Origin: Butyrivibrio sp.
Lineage (GTDB): Bacteria; Bacillota; Clostridia; Lachnospirales; Lachnospiraceae
Assembly: GCF_015056685.1 (NCBI RefSeq)
Contig: NZ_SVFW01000059.1
Coordinates: 1 to 21,681, forward strand
Length of the DNA: 21,681 nt
Direction: 5' to 3'
Shown: positions 1-6,955 of the stretch, piece after piece
Position numbering within the stretch: the stretch's first letter is position 1
Layout of the letters: each line of letters opens with the position of its first letter
Position numbers and translations under genes: made by a program
The notes under the pieces: generated by a model
The model's input: only the letters and a program-made list of their open reading frames with translations
Database searches by the model: none
Told to the model about the DNA's origin: nothing

Positions 1-108
1 AGGTCTTATCGAGCTTAGTACGTAGCCTGGATGATCACTTGGTGAGGTATTTCCGAACCTAGTGAGGCAGCCGGAGCGAAAGCACCGTAGCACGGTTGCA
101 AAGTATAT
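1..108 (+). other. Unassigned structured RNA-like stretch upstream of tRNAs (5' end cut)
   Basis: No protein-coding frame is evident here, but two good hairpins are. One has arms CACTTGGT (36-43) and ACCTAGTG (57-64) with a single mismatch. The other is CGGAGC (72-77), a GAAA tetraloop (78-81) and GCACCG (82-87) with one A-A mismatch. The GNRA loop and the position just before two tRNAs suggest the 3' part of a non-coding RNA, possibly in one transcript with them. I compared it mentally with 5S rRNA, the 23S 3' end, SRP RNA and RNase P RNA and could not match it to any. The strand is assumed from the tRNAs. Confidence 0.3.
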
Positions 109-180
109 GGCTCCGTGGTCAAGCGGTCAAGACATCGCCCTTTCACGGCGGTAACACGAGTTCGATTCTCGTCGGAGTCA
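109..180 (+). tRNA. tRNA-Glu (anticodon TTC)
   Basis: The acceptor arm GGCTCCG (109-115) pairs with CGGAGTC (173-179), leaving discriminator A180. The anticodon stem CGCC/GGCG encloses the loop CTTTCAC, so the anticodon is TTC, reading Glu. The T arm has the GTTCGATTC loop. CCA is not encoded. A 13-nt spacer separates it from tRNA-Cys, and both probably end at the shared terminator at 271-302. Confidence 0.96.
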
Positions 181-193
181 TTCAATTGAATAT

Positions 194-264
194 GGTGACA
201 TAGCCAAGTGGTAAGGCGTGGGTCTGCAACACCCTGATCGACGGTTCAAATCCGCCTGTCACCT
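194..264 (+). tRNA. tRNA-Cys (anticodon GCA)
   Basis: The acceptor arm GGTGACA (194-200) pairs with TGTCACC (257-263), with discriminator T264. The anticodon stem GGGT/ACCC encloses CTGCAAC, giving anticodon GCA for Cys. The T loop contains GGTTCAAATCC. CCA is not encoded. A terminator begins 7 nt downstream. Confidence 0.96.
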
Positions 265-270
265 CTAGAG

Positions 271-302
271 AAACCAATAAGCTTTTGCTTATTGGTTTTT
301 TT
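271..302 (+). terminator. Rho-independent terminator of the tRNA unit
   Basis: A 12-bp hairpin AAACCAATAAGC-TTTT-GCTTATTGGTTT is followed by a run of T. It lies directly after tRNA-Cys and is well placed to end the tRNA transcript. Confidence 0.88.
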
Positions 303-367
303 ATGCTTATCAGATTACTTAGATGATAATTAGTATTAGCAACGAATTATAATACTTAATGAGAATA

Positions 368-401
368 GAAATAGCGATGATCTTACGACCATCGCTATTT
401 C
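368..401 (-). terminator. Hairpin after the GH112 gene, possible terminator
   Basis: A perfect 12-bp inverted repeat, GAAATAGCGATG (368-379) and CATCGCTATTTC (390-401), has a 10-nt loop and lies 36 bp past the stop of the minus-strand GH112 gene. The U-tract on the minus strand is poor, so it may be a weak terminator or an mRNA 3'-end stabiliser. The stretch 303-367 between the convergent units holds nothing else I recognise. Confidence 0.5.
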
Positions 402-436
402 AACACAAACTATATTAGGAAGAGAGACATGCTGGA

Positions 437-2605
437 TTATAGTTCAACGATAACAGTATCAAATGGAGCAATATCGTTGAAGGATTTATTTCCGAACTCA
501 GTTTCTACTGTAGTTGATTGTACTGAGTCAGAGTTGTTTATTACGATCAATTTCTTGTTAGCAGGGAAATAAGCACATTCTGTTGCTGGATTATCAGTAA
601 TATAGTTTTGCTTCAATGGCTTATTAGCTGCAAATAAAAGGATATTAAACAGTAATCTGTTGTTTAAGGTTGTTGTTTCAAATGTTGAAAGGTAGATACC
701 TTTTCCTTTACCAAAGTTATTGCAGGTGAAGAGTGGATTACCATTTTTGTCAGCCAGGACTGTTGCGTTTCCATCTGTAAGATGAACATGAGCTCTCTCA
801 GGGATATTACTTCCTTCAGGAATCAAATCTTTAATATCTGAGACTTCATATGACCATTTACCATGGCAAACTCTTGCTGCGGTATCTTTGTCTACACCAA
901 GGACGGAGGACATCTTAAATGCGGCGTCAAAGCCCTCTACAGCTGAAGGCTCATTGACACCAATAAATGTTCCACCCTCATATACCCACTTAGTTAGTAT
1001 TTCTTCAACCGCAGGATCACTCCAATTATCTCCGCCGCTCCATGCTGTACCTGCAGCGCCGGCATTGATGATAATTTGGTATTTAGACAAGTCAGTTGTT
1101 TTAACATCGTTAAAGTTTATAAATGATACGTTTACAGGAAGTCCTGATAAAGCTTCATTGATATGAATAAGATCATTCATGTATGTCTCATGGAAGTGAC
1201 CGCTTAAAGTCCAGCTTCTAAGGCTTCCCCAGCTGTGAAGAACAGCTACATTGATATCGAGTGTATAAGGTGAGCCTGACTCATGAAGATCTCTGATTGT
1301 TCTGAATTCATCTGATATTTTTGCGATATAATCGACAAAGTCAGGATAATCCTGAACAAGATGTAAGTAACCACCAAGTCCGATACGATCGATTTTTGCT
1401 CGAAGTAAAGCTCTTCTTGTATGATTCCAGTACTCTTTTGCATCTCTTGTTGGATCTCCGCCGGGAGCGAAGGTTGGAAGACCACCAAGTCCAACAGGGA
1501 AGAGGTATGGATGGAATCTCAGCTCGTGAGTTCCTATATCCGCACCGGCGCAGAGTCTAACCTCATAACCGGAAAATACGCATTTTATGAGACCATCAAA
1601 ATTAAAATCTTTAAATCTCTTGCTGTATGGCTCAACACCAACCCAGCTGTCGTCGTAGAATACATAAGCTTTTTTGCCGTATTCATGAACAATATCCACA
1701 AGTTTTCTTCCAAAAGATACTACGAAGGAATTTACGAAATCCATGTAATCCAGCTGTGTTTTTACAGGTGGCATATGTGTTACGTGAAGATTACCTTTGT
1801 TAATGAAATCTTCAGCGGTAAGTTTATAGCCATACTTTTCTGCAAATGCATCAAGCATCTTTGGGCTGACAGTGAAATCGTATGAACCCCAGTCAGTAAA
1901 GAGATTACGATTGCGGGTGCTGCTACCCCAGATCCAGACAAAGTTGTAAAACATTGAAGTGAATCTTACTACAGTAGTAGCAGGGTGAGTTTCGCACCAG
2001 TTGCGAAGCCATGTGAGCATATATTCCTGTGTTTCAGGATAAATGGGATCAATCTGCATAAGATGCTCTTTGTCCCAGTTATTTGTTGTGTGGTTGTACA
2101 TGGAAATTTCTTCCCATATACGATAAGCCAGGAAACTTACGGTATATCTGTGCCAAGGTATAACATTGTTAACTATGACATTTCCAGCTTCTTTTTCGTA
2201 GGTCCAGAAACTGCTGCTGACTTCCTGATTGGTAGTTCTATCAAAAACCTGCCAATACTTCATGGAAGCCTTGCTGTCATTAACCATGAACTGTTCTTCA
2301 AAAAAATCATCCAGCAAATGAAAAGTCAGGTAAGAATCTTCAGCAATTTTTGGCTGTGTCATTAAGAATGTCTGCTGAAGCTTGTCCATATTTTCTTTTG
2401 CCCAAGCATTATGATCTCTGATTATGCAGATGGTTGAATAGATGCCATATCCGGAGTTAAGGATTTCATCTGATAAAACAGTTCCGTCACTATCTCTGAT
2501 TACATCTGCTCCCCATTTTTGTGCAAGATCAAGAGTGAGTTTCTCGTATCCTGATTCTCCTGGGAGAGTGAACCCTCCCTTAGTTTGACTATTTTGTGAA
2601 TCCAT
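437..2605 (-). CDS. GH112 phosphorylase (Gal-beta-Rha / Gal-beta-HexNAc phosphorylase family)
   Basis: This 722-residue protein belongs to glycoside hydrolase family 112, whose members cleave terminal beta-galactosides with phosphate to give galactose 1-phosphate. Family signs are GGFTLP and the WGADVIRDSDGT block near the N-terminus (residues 10-42), the YDDSWVGVEPY stretch at 317-327, and GGDPTRDAKEYW followed by DRIGLGGYL near 382-414. By recalled alignment to Bifidobacterium lacto-N-biose phosphorylase, Asp319 matches the general acid (Asp313 there). The length is normal for the family. There is no signal peptide, so it should act in the cytoplasm. It starts at ATG 2605 behind a GGGGGGA ribosome-binding site, 29 bp after the GH105 gene, as the second gene of that operon. 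The family includes lacto-N-biose, galacto-N-biose and galactosyl-1,4-L-rhamnose phosphorylases. Pairing with GH105 favours the last, but the substrate is not read from sequence. Confidence 0.9.
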   Translation of the reverse strand: MDSQNSQTKGGFTLPGESGYEKLTLDLAQKWGADVIRDSDGTVLSDEILNSGYGIYSTICIIRDHNAWAKENMDKLQQTFLMTQPKIAEDSYLTFHLLDDFFEEQFMVNDSKASMKYWQVFDRTTNQEVSSSFWTYEKEAGNVIVNNVIPWHRYTVSFLAYRIWEEISMYNHTTNNWDKEHLMQIDPIYPETQEYMLTWLRNWCETHPATTVVRFTSMFYNFVWIWGSSTRNRNLFTDWGSYDFTVSPKMLDAFAEKYGYKLTAEDFINKGNLHVTHMPPVKTQLDYMDFVNSFVVSFGRKLVDIVHEYGKKAYVFYDDSWVGVEPYSKRFKDFNFDGLIKCVFSGYEVRLCAGADIGTHELRFHPYLFPVGLGGLPTFAPGGDPTRDAKEYWNHTRRALLRAKIDRIGLGGYLHLVQDYPDFVDYIAKISDEFRTIRDLHESGSPYTLDINVAVLHSWGSLRSWTLSGHFHETYMNDLIHINEALSGLPVNVSFINFNDVKTTDLSKYQIIINAGAAGTAWSGGDNWSDPAVEEILTKWVYEGGTFIGVNEPSAVEGFDAAFKMSSVLGVDKDTAARVCHGKWSYEVSDIKDLIPEGSNIPERAHVHLTDGNATVLADKNGNPLFTCNNFGKGKGIYLSTFETTTLNNRLLFNILLFAANKPLKQNYITDNPATECAYFPANKKLIVINNSDSVQSTTVETEFGNKSFNDIAPFDTVIVEL

Positions 2606-2634
2606 CGGTTTGTCCCCCCAAGTGTTTATGTTGA

Positions 2635-3684
2635 TTAAAGTGCGCCATCACTTCTTACCTTGTCGTAATTCAAAACTCCTGATAAGTAGGCAAGTGCAAG
2701 ACCCTGGCCCCAACCCTGGATCCAGTCTCTTGAGATGTTTCTGTAGCCATCTCTGTCTTTCATAACAGCAGTACCACCTGAAACATTGAGAACTCTTCCG
2801 TCTTCAGATATGTTCTCAAGTATGCCCTTGGTAGCCTTATTTATGTATTTGATGTGAAGAGGATTTCCTTTGTTGATCATTGCTGCTGCGATTCCGCAGG
2901 AAGCTGATATCTCCTCATATGAATCAGGGTCATCAAGAATAGTTCTGAAAAGACCATTCTCTGTCTGTAACAGCTTGATTGAAGCAAGCTGTTCGTTAAG
3001 AGAACCAACGATATCAAGGAATTTTGGATACAGATAGCACTCTGGAAGAACGCGTCCAACTTCTGACATAGTGTATGCTGCCCAGGCATTAGCACGTCCC
3101 CAGTAGAAACCAGACATATGGTCTTTTGTGATGTTATTGTAACCATGATAGAAAAGACCTGAAGCAGGATCCTGAAGGTATTTTATGTGCCAGTAGTACT
3201 GATTAAGAGCATCATCTATAAGCTTTTCATCTTTTAAGAGAACTCCGGCTCTTAAAAGGAAGAATGCAGCCATAAATAAAGTGTCTGCCCAGCACTGCTC
3301 AGGGAAATCGTTGTTAACTGAAACAGTGTGCTGGAGAACATTGTCTCCAAAGCGAAGAGCATCTTTTTCCAAATAGTCGATTTTGCTTTTTGCTATATCG
3401 AGATATTTTTCGTCTCCTGAATATTCGTAAAGAGTAAGCATTGCATGGCCCATAGCGCATGTGTTAACGGTCCATGATGGAAGGCCAAGTTCAATGTACT
3501 CATCAATTCTTTCTTTGAGCATTTCGATATATTCCGTTTTTTCAGTAGCAAGATATGCCTCGCAAACGCCATAATAAGCTACTCCACCAGGCCAGTCCCA
3601 TGTAAGGTCCATTCTCATGGTTCTTTTTACGATCTGGTCAATAGCTTTCTCAATTTCTTTTTTGTCATAAATTAGATTTGCCAT
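2635..3684 (-). CDS. GH105 unsaturated rhamnogalacturonyl hydrolase (YteR-like)
   Basis: This is a 349-residue alpha/alpha-barrel hydrolase of family GH105. The family removes the 4,5-unsaturated galacturonate left on the non-reducing end of rhamnogalacturonan fragments by a lyase, using hydration of the double bond. Diagnostic segments are the N-terminal WDWPGGVAYYG (30-40), the CWADTLFMAAFFLLR helix (131-145), the SGFYWGRANAW motif in the middle and the C-terminal SRDWIQGWGQGLALAYLSG. Asp134 in the WADTLFM motif matches the catalytic Asp143 of Bacillus YteR by recalled alignment. There is no signal peptide, which fits a cytoplasmic enzyme acting on imported di- or oligosaccharides. It is the first gene of the minus-strand operon with GH112 and is divergent from the AraC gene. 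A GAGGG ribosome-binding site precedes ATG 3684. An unsaturated glucuronyl substrate cannot be excluded. Confidence 0.9.
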   Translation of the reverse strand: MANLIYDKKEIEKAIDQIVKRTMRMDLTWDWPGGVAYYGVCEAYLATEKTEYIEMLKERIDEYIELGLPSWTVNTCAMGHAMLTLYEYSGDEKYLDIAKSKIDYLEKDALRFGDNVLQHTVSVNNDFPEQCWADTLFMAAFFLLRAGVLLKDEKLIDDALNQYYWHIKYLQDPASGLFYHGYNNITKDHMSGFYWGRANAWAAYTMSEVGRVLPECYLYPKFLDIVGSLNEQLASIKLLQTENGLFRTILDDPDSYEEISASCGIAAAMINKGNPLHIKYINKATKGILENISEDGRVLNVSGGTAVMKDRDGYRNISRDWIQGWGQGLALAYLSGVLNYDKVRSDGAL

Positions 3685-3725
3685 AGTGCCCTCTTTTTAT
3701 CCCAAGATAATAATATTTTGAGCAA

Positions 3726-3754
3726 ATTATAGATTGGGATGGTCGAAAAGTCTA
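3726..3754 (-). promoter_or_regulatory. Promoter of the GH105-GH112 operon
   Basis: Read on the minus strand there is a perfect -10 TATAAT (3731-3726) with a poor -35, AGTCTA on the plus strand at 3749-3754, 17 nt away. Transcription would start near 3719, about 35 nt before the GH105 start codon. A strong -10 with a weak -35 is typical of an activator-dependent promoter. A GGTCGA half-site at 3741-3746 lies in the spacer, just inside the -35. Confidence 0.55.
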
Positions 3755-3789
3755 TTCAAGTAAATAAAAAAACTATGCAATTTCAACTA
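3741..3789. promoter_or_regulatory. Candidate AraC-family operator half-sites between the divergent genes
   Basis: GGTCGAAAAG (3741-3750) and, in the opposite orientation, TATGCAATTTCAACTA (3774-3789, reverse TAGTTGAAA) resemble sequences before the transporter genes, namely TATGCAA plus TTTCGACTA at 4923-4943. The shared elements are TATGCAA and TTTCRACTA. Their appearance in the only two promoter regions flanking the AraC gene makes them likely binding sites for it. Confidence 0.4.
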
Positions 3790-3856
3790 TTTGATATAGA
3801 ATAAGTGAATATATGAAATAGACGATATTTTAACATCTGAAGAAGAGGGCAAAAGA

Positions 3857-4816
3857 ATGTCTAAACCAAAGAAAACAGTCATCGAATACAGAAATTATGA
3901 GCTTCCTTTGAATTTTCCGATACTTCTTTTATCTGGGGACAGATGGCATATTTCAGACGTGAAGTCGGGGAAACTGCATTTTCACAACTGTCTGGAAATA
4001 GGAATATGTCATTCGGATAGCGGCGTGATCGAATTTGACAATAGGCCTGTTCAGTTTAAGGCGGGTGATATGACCTTCATTTCGCGCAATGTTCCTCACA
4101 CCACTTATAGTAATAAGGGAGAGGCGAGTCTTTGGTCATATATATTCCTTGAGCCCGCAGAGCTGCTGAAAGGTGACTTTGGCGGAGCTTCGCCCTATGC
4201 AAATATTTTTGAAGATATGATGCAGAACTTTCAGATGATAATCAATCGCAAGGATTATCCGGATATTTATTTTCTTATAACTGAGATCATTGAGGAGCTG
4301 AGCCACAAAGGAATGAACTATCAGCTGTCCGTTAAGGGCCTGATGTTATCTCTTTTTATGAAGATGATGAGGATTTATTCAGACAATAAAGATCTGACTC
4401 AGGATGATGAAGAAACACACGAAAACGCCATAGTTATCGCACCTGCGCTGGATTATATCAAGGATAATTATATGGTTAATTTTCCTATAGAAGATCTGGC
4501 TGACATGTGCCATCTGAGTCAGACTCATTTCAGAAGAGTCTTCAATGAGATAATGAACACAAGTCCTCTTAGCTACCTTAATACCACCAGGATACTGCAG
4601 TCGTGCATTCTTTTACGAACAACAGAGGAATCAATCCTATCAGTATCTGAGCAGGTGGGCTTCAGGTCTGTATCCAGCTTTAACAGGCACTTTTCAGAGA
4701 TCATGGGCACTCAGCCCAGTGAGTGGCGCCATCGCATGGCCAAGGTGGATAATGCATCTATCTTAGAGTATACAGGATGGATGCAGGCACAGAATCTTTC
4801 TGAGGAAAAGAAGTAA
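3857..4816 (+). CDS. AraC-family transcriptional regulator with cupin sensor domain
   Basis: This 319-residue regulator has an N-terminal AraC-type cupin sugar-binding domain and a C-terminal double helix-turn-helix DNA-binding domain. The cupin is marked by HFHNCLEIG at 41-49, FKAGDMTFI at 67-75 and NVPH at 78-81. The HTH domain spans about 195-295 with LADMCHLSQTHFRRVF (214-229) and the family signature around VSEQVGFRSVSSFNRHF (263-279). It starts at ATG 3857 behind GAAGAGG. It is divergent from GH105-GH112 and sits directly upstream of the permease genes, so it is the probable local activator responding to an imported rhamnogalacturonan fragment. The inducer is not known from sequence. 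Confidence 0.92.
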   Translation: MSKPKKTVIEYRNYELPLNFPILLLSGDRWHISDVKSGKLHFHNCLEIGICHSDSGVIEFDNRPVQFKAGDMTFISRNVPHTTYSNKGEASLWSYIFLEPAELLKGDFGGASPYANIFEDMMQNFQMIINRKDYPDIYFLITEIIEELSHKGMNYQLSVKGLMLSLFMKMMRIYSDNKDLTQDDEETHENAIVIAPALDYIKDNYMVNFPIEDLADMCHLSQTHFRRVFNEIMNTSPLSYLNTTRILQSCILLRTTEESILSVSEQVGFRSVSSFNRHFSEIMGTQPSEWRHRMAKVDNASILEYTGWMQAQNLSEEKK

Positions 4817-4890
4817 AACGGAAAATCGAAGAAATGGATTTGTGAAAAATTAACAATTATTGCTCTTTCCAATTATTAAAATGCAACATA

Positions 4891-4959
4891 TCGACCTATA
4901 AAGTTGATAATAAATGGTCGATTATGCAAAGTTTTTTCGACTAAGTGATTAGATATACC
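4891..4959 (+). promoter_or_regulatory. Promoter and candidate AraC operators of the transporter genes
   Basis: The 193-bp gap after the AraC gene holds an inverted pair TCGACC (4891-4896) and GGTCGA (4916-4921), then TATGCAA (4923-4929) and TTTCGACTA (4935-4943). The last two also occur in the AraC/GH105 intergenic region. A -10-like TATACC (4954-4959) has no good -35 at 17 bp, only GTTTTT at 4931-4936, and the candidate operator covers that position. This arrangement suits a promoter needing an activator bound next to polymerase. Confidence 0.45.
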
Positions 4960-5009
4960 ATCTAAATTATTTTAGGATTTAACTTATAAAAGGGGAGGAG
5001 CAATATAGT

Positions 5010-5960
5010 ATGAAAAAGAGTAACACCAAAAGCATGGGGGTAAAGACAACCACATCGTGGAAGAATGCACTTAAGCGCGATTGGCAGTTATACCTACTTT
5101 TGCTTATTCCGTTGATTCTAGTTTTTGTATTTTGTTATGGTGCTTACCCAGGACTTAGAATGGCATTTATGGATTACAAGCCAGCTAAGGGATATGCCGG
5201 TAGTAAATGGGTAGGATTTGGTACATTCCAAAAAATCTTTAAAGATGCTGACTTTATCAGAGCACTTAGAAATTCAATAGTATTCAATGTATCGGATTTG
5301 CTTGTTGGATTTCCTATGCCGATAATTTTGGCACTTATCTTAAATGAATTACGTTTCCAGAAATTTAAAAAAGTTTCGCAGACAATACTTTATCTGCCAC
5401 ACTTCCTTTCATGGGCCATAATCGGTTCGGTAGCGCTTACAATGTTTAAGCCCTCATCGGGACTTGTGAACATAGCCTTGATGAATGCGGGTATCATTCA
5501 GGATGGAATACCATTCCTAAATGAAAAATGGCATTGGGCATTCACTTACCTGCTGATTGGTGTCTGGCAGGGTATGGGCTGGGGCTCAATCCTGTATCTG
5601 GCAGCTATCACCGGTATTAACGGAGAGCTTTATGAAGCAGCCATGATCGACGGTGCAAACAGATGGCAGAGAATGTGGCACATCACACTTCCAGGCATCA
5701 GAAGCACAATCGTTACACTTCTTATTATGAACCTTGGTCGTGTAATGGGAAGTAACCTCGAGCGTCTTACAGCTCTTGAGAATACACAGGTAAAAGACTT
5801 CCAGTATCAGCTTGCTGTCTATATCTATAACAAAGGTCTTGGAACCGGTAAGTTCTCTATGGCGACTGCGGTAGGTCTTTTCCAGTCACTCATTGGACTT
5901 TTCCTTGTACTTATTTCAGATAGAATAGCCAAGAAGCTTGGCGAAGATGGTTTGCTGTAG
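5010..5960 (+). CDS. ABC transporter permease, LplB/YteP type
   Basis: This 316-residue carbohydrate ABC permease is of the type found with LplA-like binding proteins. After a basic N-terminus it has about six membrane segments, the first at residues 27-46. The ATPase-contacting EAA loop is visible as YEAAMIDGANRWQRMWHITLP at 208-228. It starts at ATG 5010 behind GGGGAGGAG. It forms the membrane channel with the permease encoded 13 bp downstream. No ATPase gene is present, as usual in Firmicute CUT1 systems that share an MsmX/MsmK-like ATPase encoded elsewhere. The context suggests uptake of rhamnogalacturonan-derived oligosaccharides. The closest functional parallel is the Bacillus yteP-ytcP system next to GH105 genes. 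Confidence 0.92.
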   Translation: MKKSNTKSMGVKTTTSWKNALKRDWQLYLLLLIPLILVFVFCYGAYPGLRMAFMDYKPAKGYAGSKWVGFGTFQKIFKDADFIRALRNSIVFNVSDLLVGFPMPIILALILNELRFQKFKKVSQTILYLPHFLSWAIIGSVALTMFKPSSGLVNIALMNAGIIQDGIPFLNEKWHWAFTYLLIGVWQGMGWGSILYLAAITGINGELYEAAMIDGANRWQRMWHITLPGIRSTIVTLLIMNLGRVMGSNLERLTALENTQVKDFQYQLAVYIYNKGLGTGKFSMATAVGLFQSLIGLFLVLISDRIAKKLGEDGLL

Positions 5961-5973
5961 GAGGTGCCTTTAA

Positions 5974-6903
5974 ATGTCAAAGAAGAATGTTCGAGGCGAA
6001 GAGGTGTCCACTTCAGCAGGTGGAGCTCACGCCGTTAATAAATTCAGAATCAGTGATGCTGTAATGATCATATTCATAGTACTGCTTTGTCTTACCTGCG
6101 TATTGCCTTTTATTCATGTAGCAGCTAAGTCAATTTCAGGAAACACAGTTGTAATGTCCAAACAGGTTTATTTCTGGCCAAAAGATATTACACTTGACGC
6201 CTATACAAGAGTGTTGGGCGATTCAACAATGACTCATTCAATGCTGTTTTCGGCAATTGTAACTCTTGTATTTACGTTACTTGGAATGGTCGTATGTACT
6301 TGCGCAGCATATCCTTTATCAAAAAAGAGACTTAAAGGAAGACATATTTTCACATTCCTTTTGATGGTGCCTATGTACTTTAGCGCAGGTATCATCCCTG
6401 CATATCTTCTTTATCAGGATTTACATATTTTAGATACAGTATGGGTTTTGATATTACCGCTTATCTATTCACCATATAACATGCTCATAATGAAAAACTA
6501 TTTCCAGAGTACAATTCCTGACAGTTTGGAAGAATCTGCATTCCTTGACGGAGCTACGAATTTCCAGATACTCGGAAAAATTGTACTTCCGTTATCAAAG
6601 CCAATCCTTGCTACACTTTCTCTTTTCTATGCGGTTGGTAGATGGAATTCATATGCAGATAACATGTACTACACAAGAAGCGCAGACCTTAAGCTCATTC
6701 AGTACAAATTGTATCAGCTCGTTGCGTCTGCAGCAGAGGCACAGACAGCATCTCTTGCAGATACAGGCGGAGCAACACAGTCAACACCTGAAGTACTTCA
6801 GGCTGCCAGCATTATGTTCGTAACAATACCGATCCTTGTAATCTATCCGTTCCTTCAGAAATACTTCGTTCAGGGAACTATGATAGGTGCAGTGAAAGGC
6901 TAA
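5974..6903 (+). CDS. ABC transporter permease, YtcP type
   Basis: This is the second permease of the transporter, 309 residues, of the MalG/YtcP type. The first membrane helix is at about 28-49, preceded by a 27-residue cytoplasmic tail. The EAA loop reads LEESAFLDGATNFQILGKIVLP at about 185-206, with the usual DG followed eleven residues later by LP. The C-terminal segment FLQKYFVQGTMIGAVKG is highly typical of this family. It starts at ATG 5974 behind TAGGAGGTG, 13 bp after its partner. A 7-bp hairpin lies between it and the binding-protein gene. Confidence 0.93.
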   Translation: MSKKNVRGEEVSTSAGGAHAVNKFRISDAVMIIFIVLLCLTCVLPFIHVAAKSISGNTVVMSKQVYFWPKDITLDAYTRVLGDSTMTHSMLFSAIVTLVFTLLGMVVCTCAAYPLSKKRLKGRHIFTFLLMVPMYFSAGIIPAYLLYQDLHILDTVWVLILPLIYSPYNMLIMKNYFQSTIPDSLEESAFLDGATNFQILGKIVLPLSKPILATLSLFYAVGRWNSYADNMYYTRSADLKLIQYKLYQLVASAAEAQTASLADTGGATQSTPEVLQAASIMFVTIPILVIYPFLQKYFVQGTMIGAVKG

Positions 6904-6912
6904 CGAAGAAAT

Positions 6913-6936
6913 AGAAAATATTAACATACATTTTCT
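6913..6936 (+). other. Intercistronic hairpin before the binding-protein gene
   Basis: AGAAAAT (6913-6919) and ATTTTCT (6930-6936) form a 7-bp hairpin with a 10-nt loop in the 52-bp gap between permease and binding-protein genes. Such structures often protect the 5' end of a processed binding-protein mRNA, allowing it to be made in excess over the permeases. The stem is AT-rich, so stability is modest. Confidence 0.3.
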
Positions 6937-6955
6937 TATATTAAGGAGGAAAGAA

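Noticed and set aside
1421..2365. Long plus-strand open frames opposite the GH112 gene
   Set aside because: They lie antisense to a clear GH112 gene and their translations match no family; they are shadows of its codon pattern.
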